A stretch of 64,000 nt of DNA from CBDDFS01 sp965227255 (GTDB taxonomy: Bacteria > Bacteroidota > Bacteroidia > Flavobacteriales_E > Vicingaceae): NCBI GenBank assembly GCA_965227255.1, contig CBDDFS010000001.1:388888-452887 (forward strand). Reading direction: 5' to 3'. A program made the position numbers and the translations under genes. Below are positions 7,547-16,040 of this stretch, one piece after another (positions within the stretch are counted from its first letter, which is position 1; each line of letters opens with the position of its first letter). The notes beneath the pieces were generated by a model that worked only from the letters and a program-made list of their open reading frames with translations, had not been told where the DNA came from and did no database searches.

Positions 7547-9868
7547 ATGTTGAATTCAGTTGGATGGAAGAAATTTGTCAGCCTTTTGGCCATGACACTT
7601 CTTATCCTAATTTCTGGGACTCAGGCTCAAAAAGTAGGTGTTGTATTGAGTGGAGGAGGCGGAAGTGGATTGGCGCATATCGGCTTCATTAGAGCGCTTG
7701 AAGAAAACAACATTCCCATAGACTACATTTCTGGCACATCTATGGGTGCTCTTGTCGGTGCGCTTTACGCTTCCGGATATTCGACGGAAGAAATGGAGGC
7801 TATATTCAAGTCGGATCAATTTAAACTTTGGGCTTCCGGAAAGATCGATGACAGGTATGTACATTATTTTAAAAAATTACAAGATGATGCGTCCTGGGTG
7901 AAGTTAAAAGTGAGTCCTGATTCAATTCTCGAGTCCAACCTCCCGACAAATATTATCAATTCAACTTCCCTTGATTTTGGCCTTGCTGAAATATTCTCAG
8001 GTCCTTCGGCAGCAAGTAAAGACAACTTCGATGATCTCATGATTCCTTTCCGTTGTTTAGCATCTGACATTACTACCAAACAATCCTATACTTTCCGGAA
8101 TGGTGATCTTCCAACCGCAATACGCGCCTCCATTTCCTATCCATTTTATCTCAATCCGATAAGTGTGGATGGAAAATTGCTTTATGATGGCGGGTTATAT
8201 GATAATTTTCCTGTTTCTACCCTTTGTGAAGAATTCGAACCTGATTATATAATCGGCAGCAATGTTTCTTACAATTTTGAGGCACCAGAGGAAGATAATG
8301 TGTTGTCGCAAATTCGCTCAATGATGTCATATGATACTGAATATGAGATCAATTGCGAAAAAGGTTTTGTAATTGAACCACCGGCTTCTCAAGTGGCATT
8401 GCTCGATTTCAGCAATGTAGAAGGTGTTGTGAAAATTGGTTACGATGCCACCATCGAAAAAATTGATTCGATTAAAATGTACCTGCCAGCCCGAAGAGAT
8501 TCAGATGATTTAAAATCAATGCGACAAAATTTCAGACAGAAAGAGCCAAGCCTGAAAATAAAGAAGATTCAGGTTGAAGGATTGTCGCAGTCAGAAGAGA
8601 AGTACATATTGAAATCTCTTCGCTTTAAAGAAGATGACGAACTGATATTTCAAGATTTTGAATCTGAGATCTTGAAACTGGCTTCTGATGATAAGATCTT
8701 GCGAATTTATCCTCAATTGATTTTTAGCGACAGCTTGCAAGGATTTATTCTGAACCTCAAGGTTAAAAAAGGGAAAAACTTCTTTATTTCATTTGGTGGA
8801 AACATAAGTACAATGGCGGTAAATGAAGGGTTTGTCGGACTCCAGTATAACAACCTGAGCAGTGTACCAATGACGCTTTACGGCAATACTTATTTTGGAA
8901 AGTTTTATAGTTCAGGTCATGGTCTTGTGAAGTTTGACTTCCCTACTTTTCTTCCATTTCAGATGCACGGATCCTATACATTCAACAAATGGGATTACTT
9001 CCAGAATTCGGCATTTCTTATTGAGGAATCATCACCATCTTACCTCATTCAGCGAGAAAGTTATGCTCAGGCCGGTCTTACTTTTCCGGTCTCGTATAAA
9101 GGCAAACTCGGTTTCAATGGAAATTTTGGTAATGTAAAATACGAGTACTATCAAGACAATGAATTCACGCGATTTGATACAACGGACATAACCAGATTTG
9201 ACAATACAACTCTTTACAGTTATTTCGAAAGAAATTCATTGAATCGAAAACAATATGCCAACAAGGGAAGTTATTTTCTGGTCAAGGGAAGTTTTACAAC
9301 AGGTCATGAAGAGACCACACCCGGACATTTTGGTGATTCGATCGTTGAGCTTGATCATGAATGGTTTAGAATAAAGGCCAGGTTTGATCAATATTTTTCA
9401 GCAGGCAGGTTCAAATATGGCTTCATGGCAGAAGGGGTGTATTCCGATCAACCTTTTTTCAGCAATTATGCCTCTACCCTGCTTTCAACTCCAGGTTTTG
9501 AGCCCATTCCCGAAAGTAAGACGATATTCAGATCGAAATTCAGGGCACATCAATACGGGGCAGTTGGAATCCGAGCAATATACACACCCATTAAAAACTT
9601 GGATGCCCGACTTGAGGGATTCATGTTTCAACCTCTCAAAGAGATTGTTGTGAACAGCGAGGGAAATGTCGCATACGATGATGTGGTGGATAATCGTTAT
9701 TTCATTGGTTCATTCACCTTGGTTTACGACCTAAACTTTACTCAGATTGCTGTGAATTTTAACTACTACGACAATTTTAATGAGGAATTCCCAAGAGGTG
9801 AACCCGAGAACTACACCATAATGTTCCATCTTGGATATATTCTCTTCAATCAAAAAATGATGGAATAA
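7547..9868 (+). CDS. Patatin-like phospholipase fused to POTRA and outer-membrane beta-barrel
   Basis: A 773-residue protein with signal peptide (ends GTQAQ at about 28), patatin domain (about 29-320), one POTRA-like unit (about 337-405) and a beta-strand-rich Omp85-like barrel (about 410-773). Patatin residues are visible: glycine-rich oxyanion loop GGGGSG (36-41), nucleophile elbow GTSMG (Ser65) and the dyad Asp in DGG (Asp214). The plan matches the PlpD-like type V secretion family (type Vd), where the barrel exports or displays a lipase. The substrate is unknown. The next gene starts on its last base (TAATG), so the pair is probably co-translated. Confidence 0.88.
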   Translation: MLNSVGWKKFVSLLAMTLLILISGTQAQKVGVVLSGGGGSGLAHIGFIRALEENNIPIDYISGTSMGALVGALYASGYSTEEMEAIFKSDQFKLWASGKIDDRYVHYFKKLQDDASWVKLKVSPDSILESNLPTNIINSTSLDFGLAEIFSGPSAASKDNFDDLMIPFRCLASDITTKQSYTFRNGDLPTAIRASISYPFYLNPISVDGKLLYDGGLYDNFPVSTLCEEFEPDYIIGSNVSYNFEAPEEDNVLSQIRSMMSYDTEYEINCEKGFVIEPPASQVALLDFSNVEGVVKIGYDATIEKIDSIKMYLPARRDSDDLKSMRQNFRQKEPSLKIKKIQVEGLSQSEEKYILKSLRFKEDDELIFQDFESEILKLASDDKILRIYPQLIFSDSLQGFILNLKVKKGKNFFISFGGNISTMAVNEGFVGLQYNNLSSVPMTLYGNTYFGKFYSSGHGLVKFDFPTFLPFQMHGSYTFNKWDYFQNSAFLIEESSPSYLIQRESYAQAGLTFPVSYKGKLGFNGNFGNVKYEYYQDNEFTRFDTTDITRFDNTTLYSYFERNSLNRKQYANKGSYFLVKGSFTTGHEETTPGHFGDSIVELDHEWFRIKARFDQYFSAGRFKYGFMAEGVYSDQPFFSNYASTLLSTPGFEPIPESKTIFRSKFRAHQYGAVGIRAIYTPIKNLDARLEGFMFQPLKEIVVNSEGNVAYDDVVDNRYFIGSFTLVYDLNFTQIAVNFNYYDNFNEEFPRGEPENYTIMFHLGYILFNQKMME

Positions 9869-11238
9869 TGTTGGCAAAGAACTGGAATGCAGTGCTTTGC
9901 GTTCTTATCATTTTCATTTTTTCTCTCACTCAGCTCAAATCCTGGACGTATAATCAGATGAATAAGCCTGTTTATCAGTTCACAAGCGATGTAGCCATTT
10001 ACTATAGTTATTTACCGGCTTTTTTTAAGAATGACGATATAAAATTTCAAAAGCAATCCCAACCGCAAGCCGGTTTGGAGCAACTCGAAAATGGAAATCG
10101 AATTCCTAAATACACATTTGGAATGGCAATACTTTACAGTCCATTCTATCTGTTAGCAGAACTATTCAGCTCGGACGAAAGTGACTACGCCAAATTTGGT
10201 TTGACAAGGACACACAGCCTATTCAACAGGATAGGCACATTGCTTTTTGTCTGTTTGGGATTCTACCTATTAATCAATGTTCTGAATTCATATTTCAGCA
10301 AGTTCGCTTCCCTCATGGCTTCATTACTGATTTTCTTCGGGACGAATCTTACTCACTACACTATACTCGAAGGTGCATTCCCTCATTCCTATTTATTCAC
10401 ACTCTTCAGTGCCATCATTTTTCTCAGTGACCGGTATTGGAAGACCCAAAATAACCGGGATCTTTATCTGCTGGCATTTCTATGTGGCCTGGTCTTTCTT
10501 ACACGTGCTTCGGAAGCTATAATAATTACCATACCTTTCTTCTGGGCTGTTTACAACATAGATGATCTTAAGAATAGAATTATAGTCCTATTATCGAAAT
10601 GGAAGGTCTTGACTATTGCCCTATTACTCTTTTTAATTCCGATTCTCCCTTATCTGTATTACATGAAGATAATGACTGGGGATTATTTCTTTTACGCATA
10701 CGGCAATGAAAGATTCTATTTTCTCGAACCCAAATTCTGGGATTTTCTATTCAGTTTCCGAAAAGGTTGGATGATCTATACTCCCCTGATGATTTTCGCT
10801 TCTCTTGCCTTCTTCATGAAAATGAAAAATGGAAAAAAAGTACCTCCAGTCATATTTTTTACCATTTTGATCACCATCTATGTCATGTCATCTTGGTGGT
10901 GCTGGTGGTTCGGCGGAAGCTTTGGAAACAGATCTATGATTCAGTATTATAGTCTAATGGCATTTCCTCTCGCAGCACTAATAGATTGGATGATGAAAAA
11001 GAGAGTCAGGGCAATTGCACTTTCGGTTTTACTTCTTTCCAGCAGTGCTTACAGCTATTGGATGACTCGCAAGTACCATCGAACAGAAATCCACTGGGAT
11101 TCAATGTCTTACGAATCTTTCAAGTATACTGTTTCCCGAATCTCTTTCAAAAGTGTAGAGGATTATGAGGAAATGGAAAAGCTGCTCATACCACCGCATT
11201 ATGGCAAGGCCAAAGAAGGTGGAAAATGGAGGGATTGA
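9868..11238 (+). CDS. Polytopic membrane protein, GT-C glycosyltransferase-like
   Basis: Integral membrane protein of 456 residues with about ten hydrophobic segments spread along its length. A soluble loop after the first helix (about 30-80) holds the acidic stretch YQFTSDVAIYYSYLPAFF. This layout, with an early acidic loop and many helices, recalls GT-C enzymes that use polyprenyl-phosphate sugars, but no diagnostic motif was identified with certainty. The start codon overlaps the stop of the patatin-barrel gene by one base, which implies translational coupling and perhaps a shared envelope function. The C-terminus is polar (HYGKAKEGGKWRD). It could also be an uncharacterised transporter. 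Confidence 0.6.
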   Translation: MLAKNWNAVLCVLIIFIFSLTQLKSWTYNQMNKPVYQFTSDVAIYYSYLPAFFKNDDIKFQKQSQPQAGLEQLENGNRIPKYTFGMAILYSPFYLLAELFSSDESDYAKFGLTRTHSLFNRIGTLLFVCLGFYLLINVLNSYFSKFASLMASLLIFFGTNLTHYTILEGAFPHSYLFTLFSAIIFLSDRYWKTQNNRDLYLLAFLCGLVFLTRASEAIIITIPFFWAVYNIDDLKNRIIVLLSKWKVLTIALLLFLIPILPYLYYMKIMTGDYFFYAYGNERFYFLEPKFWDFLFSFRKGWMIYTPLMIFASLAFFMKMKNGKKVPPVIFFTILITIYVMSSWWCWWFGGSFGNRSMIQYYSLMAFPLAALIDWMMKKRVRAIALSVLLLSSSAYSYWMTRKYHRTEIHWDSMSYESFKYTVSRISFKSVEDYEEMEKLLIPPHYGKAKEGGKWRD

Positions 11239-11290
11239 TTTCAGATTAACGATTTAAGATTTGAGATTTCAATTGACCTGACAAAAGTCA

Positions 11291-11325
11291 ACTGACGACT
11301 AACGACTAATGACTACCGACTAACA
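11291..11325. repeat. Short degenerate tandem repeat, unit close to ACGACTAA
   Basis: Four to five imperfect 8-9 base copies (ACTGACG, ACTAACG, ACTAATG, ACTACCG, ACTAAC) lie between convergent genes, next to the DUF3467 terminator. Confidence 0.6.
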
Positions 11326-11353
11326 AAAAACCCGCTCCATTGCTGAAGCGGGT
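11324..11353 (-). terminator. Terminator of the rpoBC-DUF3467 transcript
   Basis: On the minus strand CCCGCT pairs with AGCGGG around a 10-base loop and is followed by TTTTTT. It lies 26 bases past the DUF3467 stop. Confidence 0.85.
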
Positions 11354-11378
11354 CTCCATCTAATATATGCTAATAAAC

Positions 11379-11693
11379 TTACGCCTCTCCGGCCGGACCA
11401 CCGAAATTCAGTGGAAAATTGGCCGATTCTATCTCCTTTATCTCTCCGTGTAAGGATTCAAATTTTGAAATATTATCCTCCAGCGCCTGCTTAAGTCTTT
11501 TCGCGTGTTGCGGAGTCATTAAGACTCTAGACTTAACCTTGGCCTTCGGCATTCCCGGCATAACCTTCACAAAGTCCATTACAAACTCGGTATTCGAATG
11601 GCTGATAATCACCAAATTTGAATATACCCCATCGGCTACCTCTTCAGATAACTCAATGTTCAGCTTACCTTCCTGAAGTTCCTTCTCGTCCAT
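11379..11693 (-). CDS. DUF3467 family protein
   Basis: Small protein of 104 residues with the DUF3467 pattern: an N-terminal beta-rich half (EEVADGVYSNLVIISHSNTE), the block FVMDFVKVMPGMPKAKVKS, then VLMTPQHAKRLKQALEDNI. There is no signal peptide or membrane segment, so it should be cytoplasmic. Its molecular role is not known to me. It overlaps the rpoC stop codon by one base (TAATG) and is followed directly by the terminator, so it is the last cistron of the RNA polymerase operon and should be made in step with beta-prime. Confidence 0.88.
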   Translation of the reverse strand: MDEKELQEGKLNIELSEEVADGVYSNLVIISHSNTEFVMDFVKVMPGMPKAKVKSRVLMTPQHAKRLKQALEDNISKFESLHGEIKEIESANFPLNFGGPAGEA

Positions 11694-14600
11694 TATTTTT
11701 CGCTATCTACTTCCTCAGCATTCACTGATTCAGCTTCTGTTCCTTCAGCCTCGGCCTTCAATTTGTCAAACTCTTCCTGAGATCCAACAATTAGATTGTC
11801 ATAATCTCTCAAACCGGTACCGGCAGGGATCAAGTGACCAACAATAACGTTTTCTTTCAATCCGAGAAGACCATCGATCTTACCATTTACAGAAGCTTCG
11901 TTCAGAACTTTCGTAGTTTCCTGGAAGGAAGCCGCCGAAATAAAGCTTTGCGTTTGAAGCGACGCTCTCGTAATACCCTGTAGAATTGGTGAAGAAGTTG
12001 CAGGAACAGCATCTCTAGCTTCAACAGCTTGCTTATCCTGTCTCTTCAACCTTGAATTCTCATCTCTGAGTTTTCTTGCAGTGATGATCTGACCTTTCTT
12101 CAAGTTTTCAGAATCTCCTGGCTCAACAACGATCTTTTGTCCGAAGATTTCATCGTTTTCTTCCATGAATTCAGTCTTATTCGTGATCTGATTTTCAAGG
12201 AACCTCGTGTCACCCGGATCTGAGATCGTTACCTTTCTCATCATCTGACGAACGATTACTTCAAAGTGCTTGTCATTGATCTTCACACCCTGTAGTCGGT
12301 ATACTTCCTGAATCTCATTCACAAGATATTCCTGTACCTTAGTTGGACCTTTAATTGCAAGGATATCGGCAGGAGTTGTTGATCCATCAGATAGGCTGGT
12401 TCCAGCTCTAACGAAGTCATTCTCCTGAACAAGGATGTGTTTAGACAAGTTGATCAGATACTTCTTAACCTCACCGGTTCTTGAAGTTACAATGATCTCT
12501 CTGTTACCTCTCTTGATCTTACCGTAAGAAACGATACCATCGATCTCAGACACAACAGCCGGATTGGATGGATTTCTCGCTTCGAACAATTCAGTTACCC
12601 TTGGCAGACCACCGGTGATATCACCCATCATACCGGATACCCTTGGGATCTTAACGATGATCTTTCCAGATTCTATCTTGTCGTTATCATCTACTACGAT
12701 GTGGGCTCCTACCGGAATGTTGTAAGACTTAAGTACCTCTTTCTTCTTGTCAATGATCTTGATAGAAGGAATGGTCTTTTTGTCTTTTGTATCGATGATT
12801 ACTTTCTCCTTAAATCCAGTCTGCTCATCTGTCTCTTCCTTATAAGTAACACCGTCGATAATGTTCTCAAATTTAATGTTACCCGCATTTTCAGCGATGA
12901 TCACAGCGTTGTATGGATCCCAGTCACAGATAAGGTCACCCTTTTTGATGGCCTTGTTGTTCTTGGCATACAATCTGGCTCCGTAAGGAATGTTATTCGT
13001 TGTCAATGCAATGTTTGTATTCTTGTCAACGATCTTCATTTCAGCAGATCTACCAATTACGATTTCGATCTTGTTTCCTTCGCTGTCTTCACTCTTAACA
13101 GTTCTAAGCTCGTCAACTTCAAGGATACCATCGTATTTGGCTTCGATTCTTGACTCATCGGCAATCTTAGAAGCCGTACCACCCACGTGGAATGTACGAA
13201 GAGTCAGCTGTGTACCTGGTTCACCAATGGACTGAGCAGCAATTACACCTACAGCCTCACCTTTTTGAACCATCTTACCACTGGCAAGGTTCCTTCCGTA
13301 ACACTTAGAACAAACTCCTCTCTTCAACTCACAAGTCAATACAGACCTGATCTCGATTTCTTCAATTGGAGATTCCTCAATTTCTCTCGCTACTTTCTCA
13401 ACGATTTCTTCACCAGAACTTACGATCAAGTCGCCTGAATTCGGATGATAGACATCGTGAACACTTGTTCTACCAAGAATTCTATCGTATAAAGTTTCAA
13501 CTACTTCATCGTCCTTAACAAGGGCCGACATATTCAGTCCTCTCAAGGTTCCGCAATCCTCATCAAGGATAACAACATCCTGAGCAACGTCAACAAGTCG
13601 TCTTGTAAGATAACCGGCATCGGCAGTTTTAAGGGCCGTATCGGCAAGACCTTTACGGGCACCGTGAGTAGAAATAAAGTACTCAAGAATTGAAAGACCT
13701 TCCTTAAAGTTCGAAAGGATCGGGTTCTCAATAATTTCCTGTCCTGATGATCCGGATTTCTGTGGCTTGGCCATCAGACCCCTCATTCCTGAGAGCTGAC
13801 GAATCTGCTCTTTACTACCCCTCGCACCAGAGTCGAACATCATATAGATCGAGTTGAATCCCTGGTTGTCACTCTGCAACCTGTTCATCAGATTCGAAGT
13901 CAATCTTGTATTTGTATGCGTCCAGATATCAATGATCTGATTGTATCTCTCATTATTGGTAATGAATCCCATGTTATAGTTATTCATTACTTCCTCAACC
14001 TGAGTATGAGCCTTAGAGATCATTTCGTCTTTCTCTTCCGGAACAACTACATCAGCAAGGTTGAACGAAAGTCCACCTTTGAATGACATAGTAAATCCAA
14101 GTTGCTTGATATCATCAAGGAATTGAGCAGTTTCTGCCGTACCTGTCTGATAAAGAACTTCTCCAATGATCTCACGAAGTGATTTCTTTGTAAGGACCTC
14201 GTTGATGTATGCAGCACCCTTTGGAACTACTCTGTTGAAGAGTACTCGTCCAGTTGTTGTGTCAATCATTTTACGATCCTCACCTTCTCCCATCATCACT
14301 TTGATCTCAGCATGAAGATCCAACTGACCTTCATTGTGTGCAATGATCACTTCCTCGGCAGAGTAGAATGTCTTACCTTCTCCTTTGACAACAAATTCCT
14401 TCGAACTCTTTCTCACTTTGGTCATGTAATAAAGACCAAGTACCATATCCTGTGATGGGACCGTTACCGGTGAACCATTGGCAGGGTTAAGGATGTTGTG
14501 AGAAGCAAGCATAAGGATCTGTGCCTCAAGAATGGCAGCATTTCCAAGTGGAAGGTGAACGGCCATCTGGTCACCATCGAAGTCGGCGTTGAATGCCGTA

Positions 14601-16012
14601 CAAACAAGTGGGTGAAGAGTAATGGCTTTACCTTCAATAAGTTTTGGTTGGAATGCCTGGATACCTAATCTGTGAAGAGTCGGGGCCCTGTTCAGAAGAA
14701 CCGGGTGGCCTTTCAACACATTTTCCAAGATATCCCAGATCACGGCTTCTTTCTTGTCAACGATCTTTTTCGCCGACTTAACCGTTTTAACAATTCCTCT
14801 TTCAATCAGCTTCCTGATGATAAATGGCTTGTATAGCTCAGCAGCCATATCTTTTGGAAGACCACATTCGTGCAGTTTCAATTCAGGACCTACAACGATT
14901 ACAGAACGTGCAGAATAATCAACCCTTTTACCAAGAAGGTTCTGACGGAATCGACCCGACTTTCCTTTCAAACTGTCACTCAATGATTTCAGCGCTCTGT
15001 TTGAATCAGTCTTAACAGCACTTGATTTTCTTGAATTATCGAACAATGAATCCACAGCTTCCTGAAGCATCCTCTTCTCGTTTCGAAGGATTACTTCCGG
15101 TGCTTTGATCTCGATCAACCTCTTCAATCGGTTGTTTCTGATGATAACCCTTCTGTAAAGGTCATTCAAGTCAGATGTTGCGAATCTTCCTCCATCCAAC
15201 GGAACCAATGGTCTCAATTCCGGTGGAATAACCGGAACAACCTTAACGATCATCCATTCCGGTCTGTTCTCAACGTGCTCATTTGCCTGTCTGAACGATT
15301 CAACAACCTGAAGTCTTTTCAAGGCTTCATTCTTCCTTTGCTGTGAAGTCTCGTTGCTTGCCTTATCTCTCAGTTGATATGAAAGTGAGTCTAGATCAAG
15401 TCTTCTCAACAATTCGAACAATGCCTCAGCACCCATCTTGGCAATGAATTTATTCGGATCATTGTCATCCAGGTATTGATTCTCCTTAGGAAGTTTTTCC
15501 AGAGTATCCAGATATTCTTCCTCCGTAAGGAAATCTAGATAGTTCCATGGTTCGCCTTCTGCATTAGTAGCTTCGCCTGCCTGAATAACCACATATCTTT
15601 CATAATAAATGATTGAATCAAGCTTCTTCGTTGGAAGACCAAGAAGGTAACCGATTTTGTTAGGCAGTGATTTGAAGTACCAAATGTGAGCAACTGGAAC
15701 AACCAGTGAAATGTGTCCCATTCTTTCTCTACGTACTTTCTTCTCCGTTACTTCAACTCCACAACGGTCACAAACAATACCTTTATATCGGATTCTCTTG
15801 TATTTACCGCAGTGACATTCCCAATCCTTTACAGGACCAAAAATTCTCTCACAGAACAAACCGTCTCTCTCCGGTTTGTATGTACGATAGTTAATTGTCT
15901 CAGGCTTTAATACCTCACCGCTGGATTTTTCCAGGATCATTTCCGGTGATGCCAGGCTGATTACAATTTTTGAGAAATCGCTATTGATTTTATTATCTCT
16001 CTTAAAAGCCAT
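11693..16012 (-). CDS. rpoC: DNA-directed RNA polymerase subunit beta-prime
   Basis: Largest subunit of RNA polymerase, 1439 residues. Visible hallmarks are the N-terminal zinc-binding CHCGKYKRIRYKGIVCDRCGV, the catalytic magnesium-binding NADFDGDQMAVH, the bridge/trigger region GEPGTQLTLRTFHVGG, and the second zinc site with CELKRGVCSKCYGRNL. The start is the ATG of MAFKRDNKINSDFSK; 13 in-frame upstream codons are dismissed because they lie in the rpoB-rpoC spacer. It follows rpoB by 28 bases and overlaps DUF3467 by one. The last 20 residues are acidic. Confidence 0.98.
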   Translation of the reverse strand: MAFKRDNKINSDFSKIVISLASPEMILEKSSGEVLKPETINYRTYKPERDGLFCERIFGPVKDWECHCGKYKRIRYKGIVCDRCGVEVTEKKVRRERMGHISLVVPVAHIWYFKSLPNKIGYLLGLPTKKLDSIIYYERYVVIQAGEATNAEGEPWNYLDFLTEEEYLDTLEKLPKENQYLDDNDPNKFIAKMGAEALFELLRRLDLDSLSYQLRDKASNETSQQRKNEALKRLQVVESFRQANEHVENRPEWMIVKVVPVIPPELRPLVPLDGGRFATSDLNDLYRRVIIRNNRLKRLIEIKAPEVILRNEKRMLQEAVDSLFDNSRKSSAVKTDSNRALKSLSDSLKGKSGRFRQNLLGKRVDYSARSVIVVGPELKLHECGLPKDMAAELYKPFIIRKLIERGIVKTVKSAKKIVDKKEAVIWDILENVLKGHPVLLNRAPTLHRLGIQAFQPKLIEGKAITLHPLVCTAFNADFDGDQMAVHLPLGNAAILEAQILMLASHNILNPANGSPVTVPSQDMVLGLYYMTKVRKSSKEFVVKGEGKTFYSAEEVIIAHNEGQLDLHAEIKVMMGEGEDRKMIDTTTGRVLFNRVVPKGAAYINEVLTKKSLREIIGEVLYQTGTAETAQFLDDIKQLGFTMSFKGGLSFNLADVVVPEEKDEMISKAHTQVEEVMNNYNMGFITNNERYNQIIDIWTHTNTRLTSNLMNRLQSDNQGFNSIYMMFDSGARGSKEQIRQLSGMRGLMAKPQKSGSSGQEIIENPILSNFKEGLSILEYFISTHGARKGLADTALKTADAGYLTRRLVDVAQDVVILDEDCGTLRGLNMSALVKDDEVVETLYDRILGRTSVHDVYHPNSGDLIVSSGEEIVEKVAREIEESPIEEIEIRSVLTCELKRGVCSKCYGRNLASGKMVQKGEAVGVIAAQSIGEPGTQLTLRTFHVGGTASKIADESRIEAKYDGILEVDELRTVKSEDSEGNKIEIVIGRSAEMKIVDKNTNIALTTNNIPYGARLYAKNNKAIKKGDLICDWDPYNAVIIAENAGNIKFENIIDGVTYKEETDEQTGFKEKVIIDTKDKKTIPSIKIIDKKKEVLKSYNIPVGAHIVVDDNDKIESGKIIVKIPRVSGMMGDITGGLPRVTELFEARNPSNPAVVSEIDGIVSYGKIKRGNREIIVTSRTGEVKKYLINLSKHILVQENDFVRAGTSLSDGSTTPADILAIKGPTKVQEYLVNEIQEVYRLQGVKINDKHFEVIVRQMMRKVTISDPGDTRFLENQITNKTEFMEENDEIFGQKIVVEPGDSENLKKGQIITARKLRDENSRLKRQDKQAVEARDAVPATSSPILQGITRASLQTQSFISAASFQETTKVLNEASVNGKIDGLLGLKENVIVGHLIPAGTGLRDYDNLIVGSQEEFDKLKAEAEGTEAESVNAEEVDSEK

Positions 16013-16040
16013 GTTTTTATATCTGTTAGATCTTAATACT

